From: UBA11606 sp964504305 | GTDB lineage: Bacteria > Actinomycetota > Acidimicrobiia > Acidimicrobiales > Aldehydirespiratoraceae | Assembly (NCBI GenBank): GCA_964504305.1 | Contig: CAZDEB010000011.1 | Coordinates: 57,526 to 121,525 of the forward strand | DNA length: 64,000 nt | Reading direction: 5' to 3' | Notes under the pieces: model-generated | What the model was told of the DNA's origin: nothing | What the model saw: only the letters and a program-made list of their open reading frames with translations | Databases searched by the model: none | In this document: in pieces, positions 34,928-42,352 of the stretch | How positions within the stretch are numbered: position 1 is the stretch's first letter | Layout: the number at the start of each line of letters is the position of its first letter | Made by a program: the position numbers and the translations under genes

Positions 34928-34959
34928 GCAGCGGCGCCGCGCCGGTAGCCTGCTGCGCT

Positions 34960-36294
34960 ATGTCCCCCGAATCGGCCCTGTCTGCCCCGGATCCCGACCT
35001 CTTCGACAAGATCGTCAACCTGTCGAAGCGTCGAGGTTTTGTCTTTCAGTCAGCAGAAATCTACGGCGGCTTTCGCTCCACGTACGACTACGGGCCGTTG
35101 GGTGTGCTGTTGCTGCGCAACGTCAAGGATGCGTGGTGGCGTTCGATGGTTCAGCTGCGTCACGACGTTGTCGGGCTCGACGCATCGATTCTCACACCGC
35201 CGCAGGTCTGGCAAGCATCGGGCCACTTGGCCAATTTCAGCGACCCTTTGGTCGACTGCACCAACTGCAACGCTCGTCACCGCGTTGACAAACTCGACGA
35301 TCCCGACACCTGTCCCACGTGTGGCACGTCTGGATCTTTCACCGAGGCCCGCGATTTCAACTTGATGTTCAAGACTCAGGCCGGTCCGGTGGCCGACACC
35401 GCAGCCGATGTTTTTCTTCGCCCCGAAACCGCGCAGGGAATGTTCATCAACTTCGCCAACGTGCTCAACACCAGTCGCAAGAAGCCGCCGTTTGGTATCG
35501 CCCAGATCGGTAAGTCGTTTCGCAACGAGATCACCCCCGGCAACTTTGTGTTTCGCACCCGCGAGTTCGAGCAGATGGAGATGGAGTTCTTTGTGCCGCC
35601 GGCCGACAGTCAGCGGTGGTACGAATACTGGTGTCAGACCCGTATGGATTGGTACCTCGATCTCGGTATGGATCCGGCTGCGATCCGCCTGCGCGAACAC
35701 GACGCCGAGGAGTTGGCCCACTATTCGACCGGCACCGCCGACGTCGAATACTTGTTTCCTTGGGGCTGGGACGAACTCGAAGGCATTGCCAACCGCGGCG
35801 ACTACGACCTCACCCAGCACGCCAACGCGTCGGGCGAAAAGCTCGACTATTTCGACCAGGCCAACAACGAGCGTTACACGCCTCATGTGATCGAGCCGGC
35901 TGCCGGCGCAACCCGCACTGCCATGGCCTTCTTGATGGCTGCCTACGACGAGGAAACGGTCAACGACGACACCCGAACGGTGCTGCGTCTCGATCCTCGG
36001 CTGGCGCCTTACAAGGTCGCGGTTTTGCCGTTGAGCAAGAAGGACACGCTCACGCCCACCGCTCACGAGATATTCGACATCGTGAAGGGCCGATGGATGG
36101 CCGACTACGACGAGACCCAATCGATTGGCAAGCGCTATGCCCGCCAGGACGAAGTTGGCACTCCGTTCTGCGTCACTGTCGATTTCGACACTCTCGACGA
36201 CCGGTCGGTCACTGTTCGCGAACGTGACTCTCGCCAACAGGACCGCGTGGCGATCGATCGACTCGACGGTTACCTCGCCGAACGACTCGCCTGA
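34960..36294 (+). CDS. glyS: Glycyl-tRNA synthetase (alpha2 type)
   Basis: Class II aminoacyl-tRNA synthetase charging tRNA-Gly, 444 residues. Motifs: KIVNLSKRRGFVFQSAEIYGG at the N-terminus, a zinc-like insert with CTNCNARH and CPTCG, motif 2 FRNEITPGNFVFRTREFEQMEMEFF, motif 3 EPAAGATRTAMAFLMAAY, and the C-terminal anticodon-binding domain (APYKVAVLPLSKKD). ATG 34960; no strong ribosome site is seen. It begins the glyS-dnaG-rpoD cluster. Confidence 0.96.
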   Translation: MSPESALSAPDPDLFDKIVNLSKRRGFVFQSAEIYGGFRSTYDYGPLGVLLLRNVKDAWWRSMVQLRHDVVGLDASILTPPQVWQASGHLANFSDPLVDCTNCNARHRVDKLDDPDTCPTCGTSGSFTEARDFNLMFKTQAGPVADTAADVFLRPETAQGMFINFANVLNTSRKKPPFGIAQIGKSFRNEITPGNFVFRTREFEQMEMEFFVPPADSQRWYEYWCQTRMDWYLDLGMDPAAIRLREHDAEELAHYSTGTADVEYLFPWGWDELEGIANRGDYDLTQHANASGEKLDYFDQANNERYTPHVIEPAAGATRTAMAFLMAAYDEETVNDDTRTVLRLDPRLAPYKVAVLPLSKKDTLTPTAHEIFDIVKGRWMADYDETQSIGKRYARQDEVGTPFCVTVDFDTLDDRSVTVRERDSRQQDRVAIDRLDGYLAERLA

Positions 36295-36328
36295 TCCCGC
36301 GTCGGGAGACGCTGCTAGGTTCCAGACA

Positions 36329-38107
36329 ATGGGCATCCACGACGACGACATTGCGCGTGTGCGCAGCGCCGCGGACCTCGTCGAGATCATCGGTGAGCAC
36401 ACCGATATCAAACGTTCGGGCCGTAACTGGATGGCTCGCTGTCCAATGCACGGCGAACGCACGCCTTCGCTTTCGGTGAGCCCCGAAAAGGGTGTCTATT
36501 ACTGTTTCGGCTGTCAGCGCAGTGGGGATGCCATCACGTTCCTGCAAGAGATGGACAACCTCGATTTTGTGGGGGCGGTCGAATCGTTGGCGGGCCGCTA
36601 CGGGATCACGTTGCGCTACACCGCCGCCAACGAAGGGGCAGGACGAGCCCGAAAACGCAAGCTGATAGACGCGGTCGGTAAGGCCGCCGACTTTTATCAC
36701 GAACGGCTTCTCAAGAGCCCCGATGCCGGCGAGGCCCGGAGCTATCTTCGCAGCCGCGGCTACGACGGTGACATCGTGCGCCGCTACAAGATCGGTTGGG
36801 CTCCCGATGACTGGGACCAATTGGCTCGCCATCTCAAACTCGGCTCCGACGACCTCAAAGCAGCAGGGCTCGGGTTCGTAAACAAAGCATCGCGGCAACA
36901 GGATTTCTTCCGAGATCGGGTGATGTTTCCCATCGCTGACGAACGGGGCGATCCCGTCGGATTTGGGGGTCGGATCCTTCCCGGCCACGAGGGTTCCAAG
37001 TACAAGAACACCACCACCGACTCTGACGTCTACGACAAGAGCCGGGTGCTTTACGGACTCCACACTCACCGCGAAGGCATCGTCAAAGCCGGCGAAGCCA
37101 TCATCTGCGAGGGCTACACCGACGTCATTGGCTACGCGTCGGCAAACATCCCGAGGGCCGTGGCCACCTGTGGGACGGCCCTTACCGAGGATCACGTCAA
37201 ACTTCTCAAACGATTCTCGGCCAACCGTCTTGTGCTTTCTTTCGACGCCGACGCCGCCGGTCTCGCCGCCGCCGAACGGGTCTACGCGTGGGAACGCGAA
37301 TACGAACTCGACATACGCGTCGCCGACTTGCCGCCCGGCGTCGACCCCGATGATCTTGCTCGCCAGGATCCCGACGCACTGCTGCGGGCGGTCCAAGAAG
37401 CGGTCCCGTTTTTGCGTTTTCGACTTCAGCGGGTGCTTTCTGCGGGTGATCTATCGACGGTCGAGGGTCGGGCCCGTACCGCCGAGCAAGGCCTTGATGT
37501 CGTTCGTGAACATCCCGATCCGCTGGTTCGTGATCAGTACCTGATCGAGATCGCCGACACGTGCCGGCTCGACGTCGTTCGCCTTCGCGAACTGCTCGCG
37601 GGGGAGCGCCGCGCATCATCGGCGCCCACAAGGGTCGAGCGCGACGAACCGGCCGCTCCCCTGAGGCTCACTCCCGAAGACGAAGCCATCCGGCTGGCCA
37701 TTCATCGTCCCGAAGAGGTCGAAGGGATGCTCACCGCGGCTCTCTTCGAGGATCCCGTTCGCCGAGAGGCCTTCGCGGCGTTGGAGGCCGATGGCGTGGT
37801 GGCGGCCGCCGATCGAGTCGGGAGTCGAGCCGGAAATTTGTTGCGTCGATTGGCGGTCGAGTCCGCCGACGCCGACACCGATGATGTGCTCGCCGGACTG
37901 GTCCGAACGGTGGCCGACCGGGTGCTGAAAGACTTGCAACGACAGGCCCGACTGGCGTCGGAGCCCGAAGCGAGACAGGGTTATGCCACGGCGATCGCGT
38001 GGGTCAAGACCCAGACCGAATTTCTCGCGGAGCGTGGAACCAGACAACCAGCCATCGCCCAATTGCTACCGTGGCTTACCCAACATGCCGACGGGAGGGG
38101 AGAATGA
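36329..38107 (+). CDS. dnaG: DNA primase
   Basis: A 592-residue replicative primase. N-terminal CHC2 zinc domain (CPMHGERTPSLSVSPEKG, then CFGC), DnaG catalytic core with the toprim motif (AIICEGYTDVIGY and LSFDADAAGLAAAERV), and a C-terminal helicase-binding region. ATG 36329 is chosen because the zinc domain starts there; the open frame extends back into glyS. The stop overlaps the sigma-factor start (ATGA), the classic macromolecular-synthesis pairing of dnaG with rpoD. Confidence 0.97.
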   Translation: MGIHDDDIARVRSAADLVEIIGEHTDIKRSGRNWMARCPMHGERTPSLSVSPEKGVYYCFGCQRSGDAITFLQEMDNLDFVGAVESLAGRYGITLRYTAANEGAGRARKRKLIDAVGKAADFYHERLLKSPDAGEARSYLRSRGYDGDIVRRYKIGWAPDDWDQLARHLKLGSDDLKAAGLGFVNKASRQQDFFRDRVMFPIADERGDPVGFGGRILPGHEGSKYKNTTTDSDVYDKSRVLYGLHTHREGIVKAGEAIICEGYTDVIGYASANIPRAVATCGTALTEDHVKLLKRFSANRLVLSFDADAAGLAAAERVYAWEREYELDIRVADLPPGVDPDDLARQDPDALLRAVQEAVPFLRFRLQRVLSAGDLSTVEGRARTAEQGLDVVREHPDPLVRDQYLIEIADTCRLDVVRLRELLAGERRASSAPTRVERDEPAAPLRLTPEDEAIRLAIHRPEEVEGMLTAALFEDPVRREAFAALEADGVVAAADRVGSRAGNLLRRLAVESADADTDDVLAGLVRTVADRVLKDLQRQARLASEPEARQGYATAIAWVKTQTEFLAERGTRQPAIAQLLPWLTQHADGRGE

Positions 38108-39435
38108 CAGACATCGCACCAGTCGTACCACTCCCCGAACCGGCGGCGGCCGAGTTCCGTGAGCTTCTCGACCGGGCGCGCGCCTCGTCTCGTTTGTCGC
38201 TCGACGCGCTGGTGCACGCCCTCAAAGATGTCGAGTTCGACCCAGATCTGATCGCCAGCCTTCGCCAAGCGTGCGCCGACGCCGGTGTGGTGCTCGATGA
38301 AGAACTCGACTCTCCCGTTCCGGCCGAAATAGTGGTGCCCGAGCGTCCAGCGCAAGACGCCAAAGATGTTGTCGATCTCGACGCGACACCGGTTGACAAA
38401 GAGCGGGTGGCACGGGCCGCGGCCTTCGCTGCGACGATTGGTGACGATGTCGAAGAGCCGTCGCGTCGCCGCGCTCGCACTCCTCGCAAAGGCACTGATG
38501 GCGGCGGCTCCGACGACCCAGTCCGCATGTATCTCAAAGAGATCGGCGAAGTGCCGCTGCTCGATGCTCGCCAAGAGGTGCGGGTCGCGGCCCGCATCCG
38601 CCGCGGCATCGAAGCATCCGAAGCTCTAGAAGTGCTCACCGAGGTTTCCGGCGACGACATCGAGGCTGGCGACCTCGCTCGCTACAACCGTCTCGTCCGC
38701 GACGGAAACCGGGCCTCGGACGAACTCACCCGCGCCAATTTGCGTCTGGTCGTATCAATCGCCAAACGTTACGTGGGCCGCGGCATGGTGCTGCTCGACC
38801 TCGTCCAGGAAGGCAACCTGGGCCTGATGCGAGCGGTCGAAAAATTCGACCACACCAAAGGCTTCAAGTTCTCCACCTATGCCACGTGGTGGATTCGTCA
38901 AGCCATTACCCGCGCTATTGCCGACCAATCTCGGACCATCCGGATTCCGGTCCACATGGTCGAGGCCATGAACCGGGTCAAACGGGTTCAGCGCCAGATG
39001 CATCAAGACCTCAAGCGCGAGCCAACGATCGAGGAACTGGCCGCCGAGGTCGAAGAGCCGGTCGAGAAGATCCGCGAAATTTTACGCATCGGACTCGACC
39101 CGTTGTCTCTCGATTCGCCGGTCGGCTCGGAGGAAGACTCGAGCCTTGGCGATTTCATCGAGGACCAGAACGCGGTTTCGCCGGTGGCATCGGCGGCTCG
39201 CAATCTCCTCGCCGACGCGGTAACCGAGGTTCTGTTCGAGCTGTCTGAGCGCGAACAAGAGGTGGTGAGGCTCCGTTTTGGTCTTGATGACGGCCGTCCT
39301 CGCACCCTTGAAGAGGTTGGCCGGGAGTTCGGGGTTACCCGCGAACGGATCCGTCAGATCGAAGCGAAGACCCTCGCCAAGCTTCGTCATCCCCATCGCA
39401 GCGATCGCCTCCGCGACTATCTCGAAGGTGCCTGA
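38104..39435 (+). CDS. rpoD: Primary RNA polymerase sigma factor (sigma-70)
   Basis: 443 residues. Region 1.1-like acidic N-terminus, region 1.2 (DDPVRMYLKEIGEVPLLDARQEV), region 2 (NLRLVVSIAKRYVGRGMVLLDLVQEGNLGLMRAVEKFDHTKGFKFSTYATWWIRQAITRAIADQSRTIRIPVHM), region 3, and region 4 (EEVGREFGVTRERIRQIEAKTLAKLRHPHRSDRLRDYLE). All are hallmarks of a housekeeping sigma factor. ATG 38104 overlaps the dnaG stop. The tRNA-Asn gene follows 48 bases downstream. Confidence 0.96.
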   Translation: MTDIAPVVPLPEPAAAEFRELLDRARASSRLSLDALVHALKDVEFDPDLIASLRQACADAGVVLDEELDSPVPAEIVVPERPAQDAKDVVDLDATPVDKERVARAAAFAATIGDDVEEPSRRRARTPRKGTDGGGSDDPVRMYLKEIGEVPLLDARQEVRVAARIRRGIEASEALEVLTEVSGDDIEAGDLARYNRLVRDGNRASDELTRANLRLVVSIAKRYVGRGMVLLDLVQEGNLGLMRAVEKFDHTKGFKFSTYATWWIRQAITRAIADQSRTIRIPVHMVEAMNRVKRVQRQMHQDLKREPTIEELAAEVEEPVEKIREILRIGLDPLSLDSPVGSEEDSSLGDFIEDQNAVSPVASAARNLLADAVTEVLFELSEREQEVVRLRFGLDDGRPRTLEEVGREFGVTRERIRQIEAKTLAKLRHPHRSDRLRDYLEGA

Positions 39436-39483
39436 TTTTTGGGTGATGGGTCTCTACCGAGCGCTGATATCCTCTCTGGACCT

Positions 39484-39556
39484 TCCGGGGTAGCTCAGCT
39501 GGCAGAGCGTCGGACTGTTAATCCGCAGGTCGTGGGTTCGATCCCCACCCCCGGAG
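39484..39556 (+). tRNA. tRNA-Asn (anticodon GTT)
   Basis: A 73-base cloverleaf. Acceptor TCCGGGG pairs with CCCCGGA, discriminator G. The anticodon loop CTGTTAA gives GTT. The T-arm is GGTTCGATCCC. CCA not encoded. Confidence 0.95.
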
Positions 39557-39636
39557 CTTGTGATGCGACCCGCACATCTTTGTGCGGGTCGTTTCGCGTC
39601 TGTCTACCGCGTGCTTTGTCGCGCTAGGGTCCCGCC

Positions 39637-39709
39637 GGGCCCGTAGCTCAGTGGTTAGAGCAGGCGACTCATAATCGCTCGGTCGTGGGTTCAATTCCCA
39701 CCGGGCCCA
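39637..39709 (+). tRNA. tRNA-Ile2 (anticodon CAT, lysidine type)
   Basis: Acceptor GGGCCCG pairs with CGGGCCC; the anticodon loop CTCATAA gives CAT. The D-arm and anticodon arm (TAGCTCAGTGGTTAGAGC, AGGCGACTCATAATCGCT) are nearly identical to E. coli minor tRNA-Ile2 rather than to Met tRNAs. It should be modified by TilS to read AUA. Confidence 0.88.
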
Positions 39710-39805
39710 CGTTTCGTTCCAAGCAGAGAAGTCACTTGCTTGCCTAGTTCTTTGGTGCGATCCGCAGACGGCTAGTGTCGCGGTCATGAACAAGGGATGC
39801 AGGGC

Positions 39806-40255
39806 ATGAACGAGGGCGACATCGTCGATGATTTCGAACTGCTCGATCAGCACGGCTCGGCGGTGTCGTTGTCGTCGCTGGTCGCGGCTGGGCCGGTAGT
39901 GCTGTTCTTTTATCCCAAAGCGGCATCGCCCGGTTGAACCAAGGAAAGCTGCCATTTCCGCGATTTGGCTTCGGAGTTCGAAGAACTCGGAGCGTCGAGG
40001 GTGGGAATCAGCGCCGATCAGGTTGACCGGCAACACAAATTTGACGAACAAAACAGCTTGGGTTTCCCGTTACTCAGCGATCCCGATAAGTCGGTGCATC
40101 GTGTGTTCGGAACTCGTCGGGTGGGTCCGTTGCCAGCACGGCGTGCGACCTTCGTAATCGATACAGACCGGCGGGTGCGCAAAACGATCCGCAGCGAGAC
40201 CGACTTTCTCACTCACGCCGACGAAGCGCTCGAGGCTCTCCGTTCGCTCAGCTGA
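39806..40255 (+). CDS. bcp: Bcp-type peroxiredoxin with in-frame UGA at the peroxidatic cysteine (candidate selenoprotein)
   Basis: One continuous 149-codon frame from ATG 39806 (AGGG upstream) to the stop at 40255, interrupted only by TGA at 39935-39937 (codon 44). The context is FFYPKAASPG-[UGA]-TKESCHFRDL. In Bcp/PrxQ enzymes that position is the peroxidatic Cys of the PGCT motif (Cys45 in E. coli), and the resolving Cys five residues later is kept (Cys49). Downstream sequence is fully Bcp-like (ISADQVDRQHKFDEQNSLGFPLLSDPDKSVHRVFG, then RATFVIDTDRRVRKTI). Peroxiredoxins with Sec at this site are known in bacteria, so UGA probably encodes selenocysteine. A nonsense mutation or read error (TGC/TGT to TGA) is the alternative. 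Reduces peroxides in the cytoplasm. Confidence 0.75.
39939..39968 (+). promoter_or_regulatory. Stem-loop immediately after the UGA, possible SECIS
   Basis: CCAA/TTGG and GGAAA/TTTCC stems (39939-39942 with 39965-39968; 39943-39947 with 39955-39959) enclose the 7-base loop GCTGCCA. There is a 5-base bulge on the 3' side. The loop begins with G, as bacterial SECIS loops tend to, but it lies only ~11 bases after UGA, closer than in E. coli fdhF. Treat as a candidate. Confidence 0.35.
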
Positions 40256-40817
40256 GGGTGTCGTCGAGCCAGACCGGCGCCCTATCGAGCAAGAACTCGG
40301 CCACCACTTGGCACTTGTCGAGCACGTCGCACAGGACTTCTTGACCGAGGAATATGCGGGCCAAACTCACGTCGACTCGCGAGACGATCGCTACGGCCCG
40401 TTCGGCCGCGTCGGTAACCGCGGCGAAACTGTCGACCGCTGATACTTCCAGTGGCAGGTCCACACCGCCGATGCCAGCAAGATCGGTGGCCAACACAAGA
40501 AGGTCGGGGCCGGCCGGAAGCGGAGGTAAGGCAAACGAGATGGTGAACGGCAACGAGATCGAACCGTCGGGTTCGCCGCCTTCACCGACCCGCAGCACTT
40601 CGTCTTCGAATTGGATGAGGGTGCGAGGATCGACCTCGAGCGCCACGTGCATGTCGAGGGGCCCATCGCAGGCCCGGTCGGGGTGGAGATCGACTTCCCA
40701 AGTTTGGCGGTTTGTGTAGGTTTCGATGAAATGCCGTTCGTCGTGCACATGGAAGCCGTGCTCGGCGACATGATCTTTGAGATCGGCGACGAAACCTTGG
40801 AGATCGATCACTGCCAT
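40248..40817 (-). CDS. Unknown conserved-looking protein
   Basis: About 189 residues from ATG 40817 (MAVIDLQGFVADLKDHVAEHGFHVHDERHFIETYTNRQTWEVDLHPDRACDGPLDMHVALEVDPRTLI). Mixed alpha/beta composition, no signal peptide or membrane segment, and no catalytic motif I recognise. ATG 40835 is an alternative start. The frame is open to 40949, but the extension is arginine-rich and antisense to the next gene. Its 3' end overlaps the peroxiredoxin gene by 8 bases, tail to tail. Confidence 0.6.
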   Translation of the reverse strand: MAVIDLQGFVADLKDHVAEHGFHVHDERHFIETYTNRQTWEVDLHPDRACDGPLDMHVALEVDPRTLIQFEDEVLRVGEGGEPDGSISLPFTISFALPPLPAGPDLLVLATDLAGIGGVDLPLEVSAVDSFAAVTDAAERAVAIVSRVDVSLARIFLGQEVLCDVLDKCQVVAEFLLDRAPVWLDDTLS

Positions 40818-40911
40818 TGCCGATAAGCCTGCCATGATTTTTCGCCAGTGCCTCAAAAATGACGCGCGTGGGGTCCCCAAGCCAGGCCTGTAAGCGTGAT
40901 TCACTGCCGCG

Positions 40912-41658
40912 GTGACCGACGACGAACTTTTGGGCGTCCTACACGCCACCGTGGACGCCGTCGTCGACGCGTTGGTGGGCCTTCAAGATTGGGGACTGTC
41001 AGGCGGTCGCGAAGGCCAGTACGCGAGCGACTTGGTCGCCGACGCAGCGGCGCTTTCGGTGCTGGCCGATAACGGCGTGGCGGTTATGAGCGAGGAGAGC
41101 GGTGCTACGGCATCGACCGGGTTGGTCGCGGTGCTCGATCCGCTCGACGGGTCCACCAACGCGTCGCGTCCGCTCCCGTGGTTCGCCACGAGTATTTGTG
41201 TGATCGACGGTGGTCGGGCCCGTGCCGCGGTAGTGCACGATCATGCCAGCGGTGTGCGATGGGACGCGGTGACGGGCGGGGGAGCGCGGGTCGATGGCGC
41301 CGTTCTGCCCAGGCGTCAGCCCGTGTCGCTCAGCGAGGCAATTGTCGCGATCAACGGGCTACCGTCACGAAACCCGGGCTGGGGTCAGTTCCGTTGTTAT
41401 GGCGCGGCCGCCCTCGACCTCTGCGCGGTGGCCGATGGCCGCTTCGATGCGTTTGTTGACTACGACCACGATGCCCTTGGTTCGTGGGACTATCTTGGTG
41501 GGGCGCTGGTGTGTCAGGAGGTCGGAGTGGGTGTGCTCGATGCCTTTGGCCGCGATCTGGTTACTCTCGATCACGCCGCTCGGCGAACGCCGGTGGCAGC
41601 GCCAGGTCCGCTGCTCGCGCAGCTTGTTGATGCTCGACGCCGAGAGGCTGCGCTGTGA
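40912..41658 (+). CDS. Inositol-monophosphatase-family phosphatase
   Basis: A 248-residue Mg2+-dependent phosphatase. It has VMSEES (metal Glu), LDPLDGSTNASRPLPWFATSI (the DPxDGTxN signature with Ser for Thr) and DHDALGSWDYLGGALVCQEVG (the WDxxGG motif in slightly altered form). Substrates in the family include inositol phosphates, fructose-1,6-bisphosphate and PAP; none can be assigned. Starts at GTG 40912 and overlaps the Nudix gene by a GTGA junction. Confidence 0.85.
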   Translation: MTDDELLGVLHATVDAVVDALVGLQDWGLSGGREGQYASDLVADAAALSVLADNGVAVMSEESGATASTGLVAVLDPLDGSTNASRPLPWFATSICVIDGGRARAAVVHDHASGVRWDAVTGGGARVDGAVLPRRQPVSLSEAIVAINGLPSRNPGWGQFRCYGAAALDLCAVADGRFDAFVDYDHDALGSWDYLGGALVCQEVGVGVLDAFGRDLVTLDHAARRTPVAAPGPLLAQLVDARRREAAL

Positions 41659-42170
41659 CCGCTACGAAGCCGGTCCAGACTTTGCAACGCACGCTGTTCA
41701 GGATCTTTGGTGCGCTACCTACGCCGCTGCGACGCTTTATCGTCCGCCGAGTCACTCCAAGCTGGACCGCAGGAGCAGTCGCGATAATCGCCCGCGACGA
41801 TGGACGACTGCTCCTGGTCAAACCGGTTTACCGCAAAGCCTGGACGTTTCCGGGCGGCTTACTCAACCGGGGAGAGCGCCCGGCCGAGGCAATCCACCGC
41901 GAACTCAACGAAGAACTCGGTTTGACCGTCACGATCAACGAAGACCCGTGGATCATCTACGACACGGTGTTGAGACGCATCGACACCGTTTTCTTGGCTG
42001 CTGTCGTCGACGGCATCGACCTCGAAACGATCATGGTTCAGACCCCCGAGCTCGACGAAGTTGGCTGGTTTCCGGTGGATTCTCCGCCGCCTGTCGAAGA
42101 CGAAACACAAGACGTCATCGATCTTTCCCAACAAGTCGCGAGCGGCGGCAGCCGAATCCTGTTTCGTTGA
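41655..42170 (+). CDS. Nudix hydrolase
   Basis: 171 residues. The Nudix box is complete: GGLLNRGERPAEAIHRELNEELGL (G-x5-E-x7-R-E-x2-E-E-x-G). An N-terminal basic amphipathic segment (LQRTLFRIFGALPTPLRRFIVRRVTPSW) precedes the fold. Cleaves a nucleoside diphosphate linked to another moiety; the substrate is not predictable. GTG 41655 overlaps the upstream phosphatase stop, so the two form an operon. tRNA-Val follows. Confidence 0.9.
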   Translation: MTATKPVQTLQRTLFRIFGALPTPLRRFIVRRVTPSWTAGAVAIIARDDGRLLLVKPVYRKAWTFPGGLLNRGERPAEAIHRELNEELGLTVTINEDPWIIYDTVLRRIDTVFLAAVVDGIDLETIMVQTPELDEVGWFPVDSPPPVEDETQDVIDLSQQVASGGSRILFR

Positions 42171-42278
42171 CGCCATCAACGAGGTCTTCGAGCCCGACCC
42201 CGCAATCGCCAGGACCGAGCTGTCGACAGGATCGCGTTGGCCAGTTTCCTGAGGCGGCCCGATAGTCTTCCGGTCTCC

Positions 42279-42352
42279 GGGCGTTTAGCTCAGCTGGCTA
42301 GAGCACCTCCCTTACAAGGAGGGGGTCGGGGGTTCGAGTCCCTCAACGCCCA
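42279..42352 (+). tRNA. tRNA-Val (anticodon TAC), integration target
   Basis: Acceptor GGGCGTT pairs with AACGCCC. The anticodon stem-loop CCTCC-CTTACAA-GGAGG gives TAC; the T-arm is GGTTCGAGTCC. The three bases after the discriminator read CCA (42353-42355). The serine integrase of the adjacent element ends inside this gene on the other strand, and the attachment core lies at its 3' end. Confidence 0.95.

Noticed and set aside
35050..36462. A 470-codon minus-strand open frame opposite glyS and the start of dnaG
   Set aside because: Pure antisense shadow of glycyl-tRNA synthetase; no domain or ribosome site.
36209..37396. A 395-codon minus-strand open frame opposite dnaG
   Set aside because: Shadow of the primase gene.
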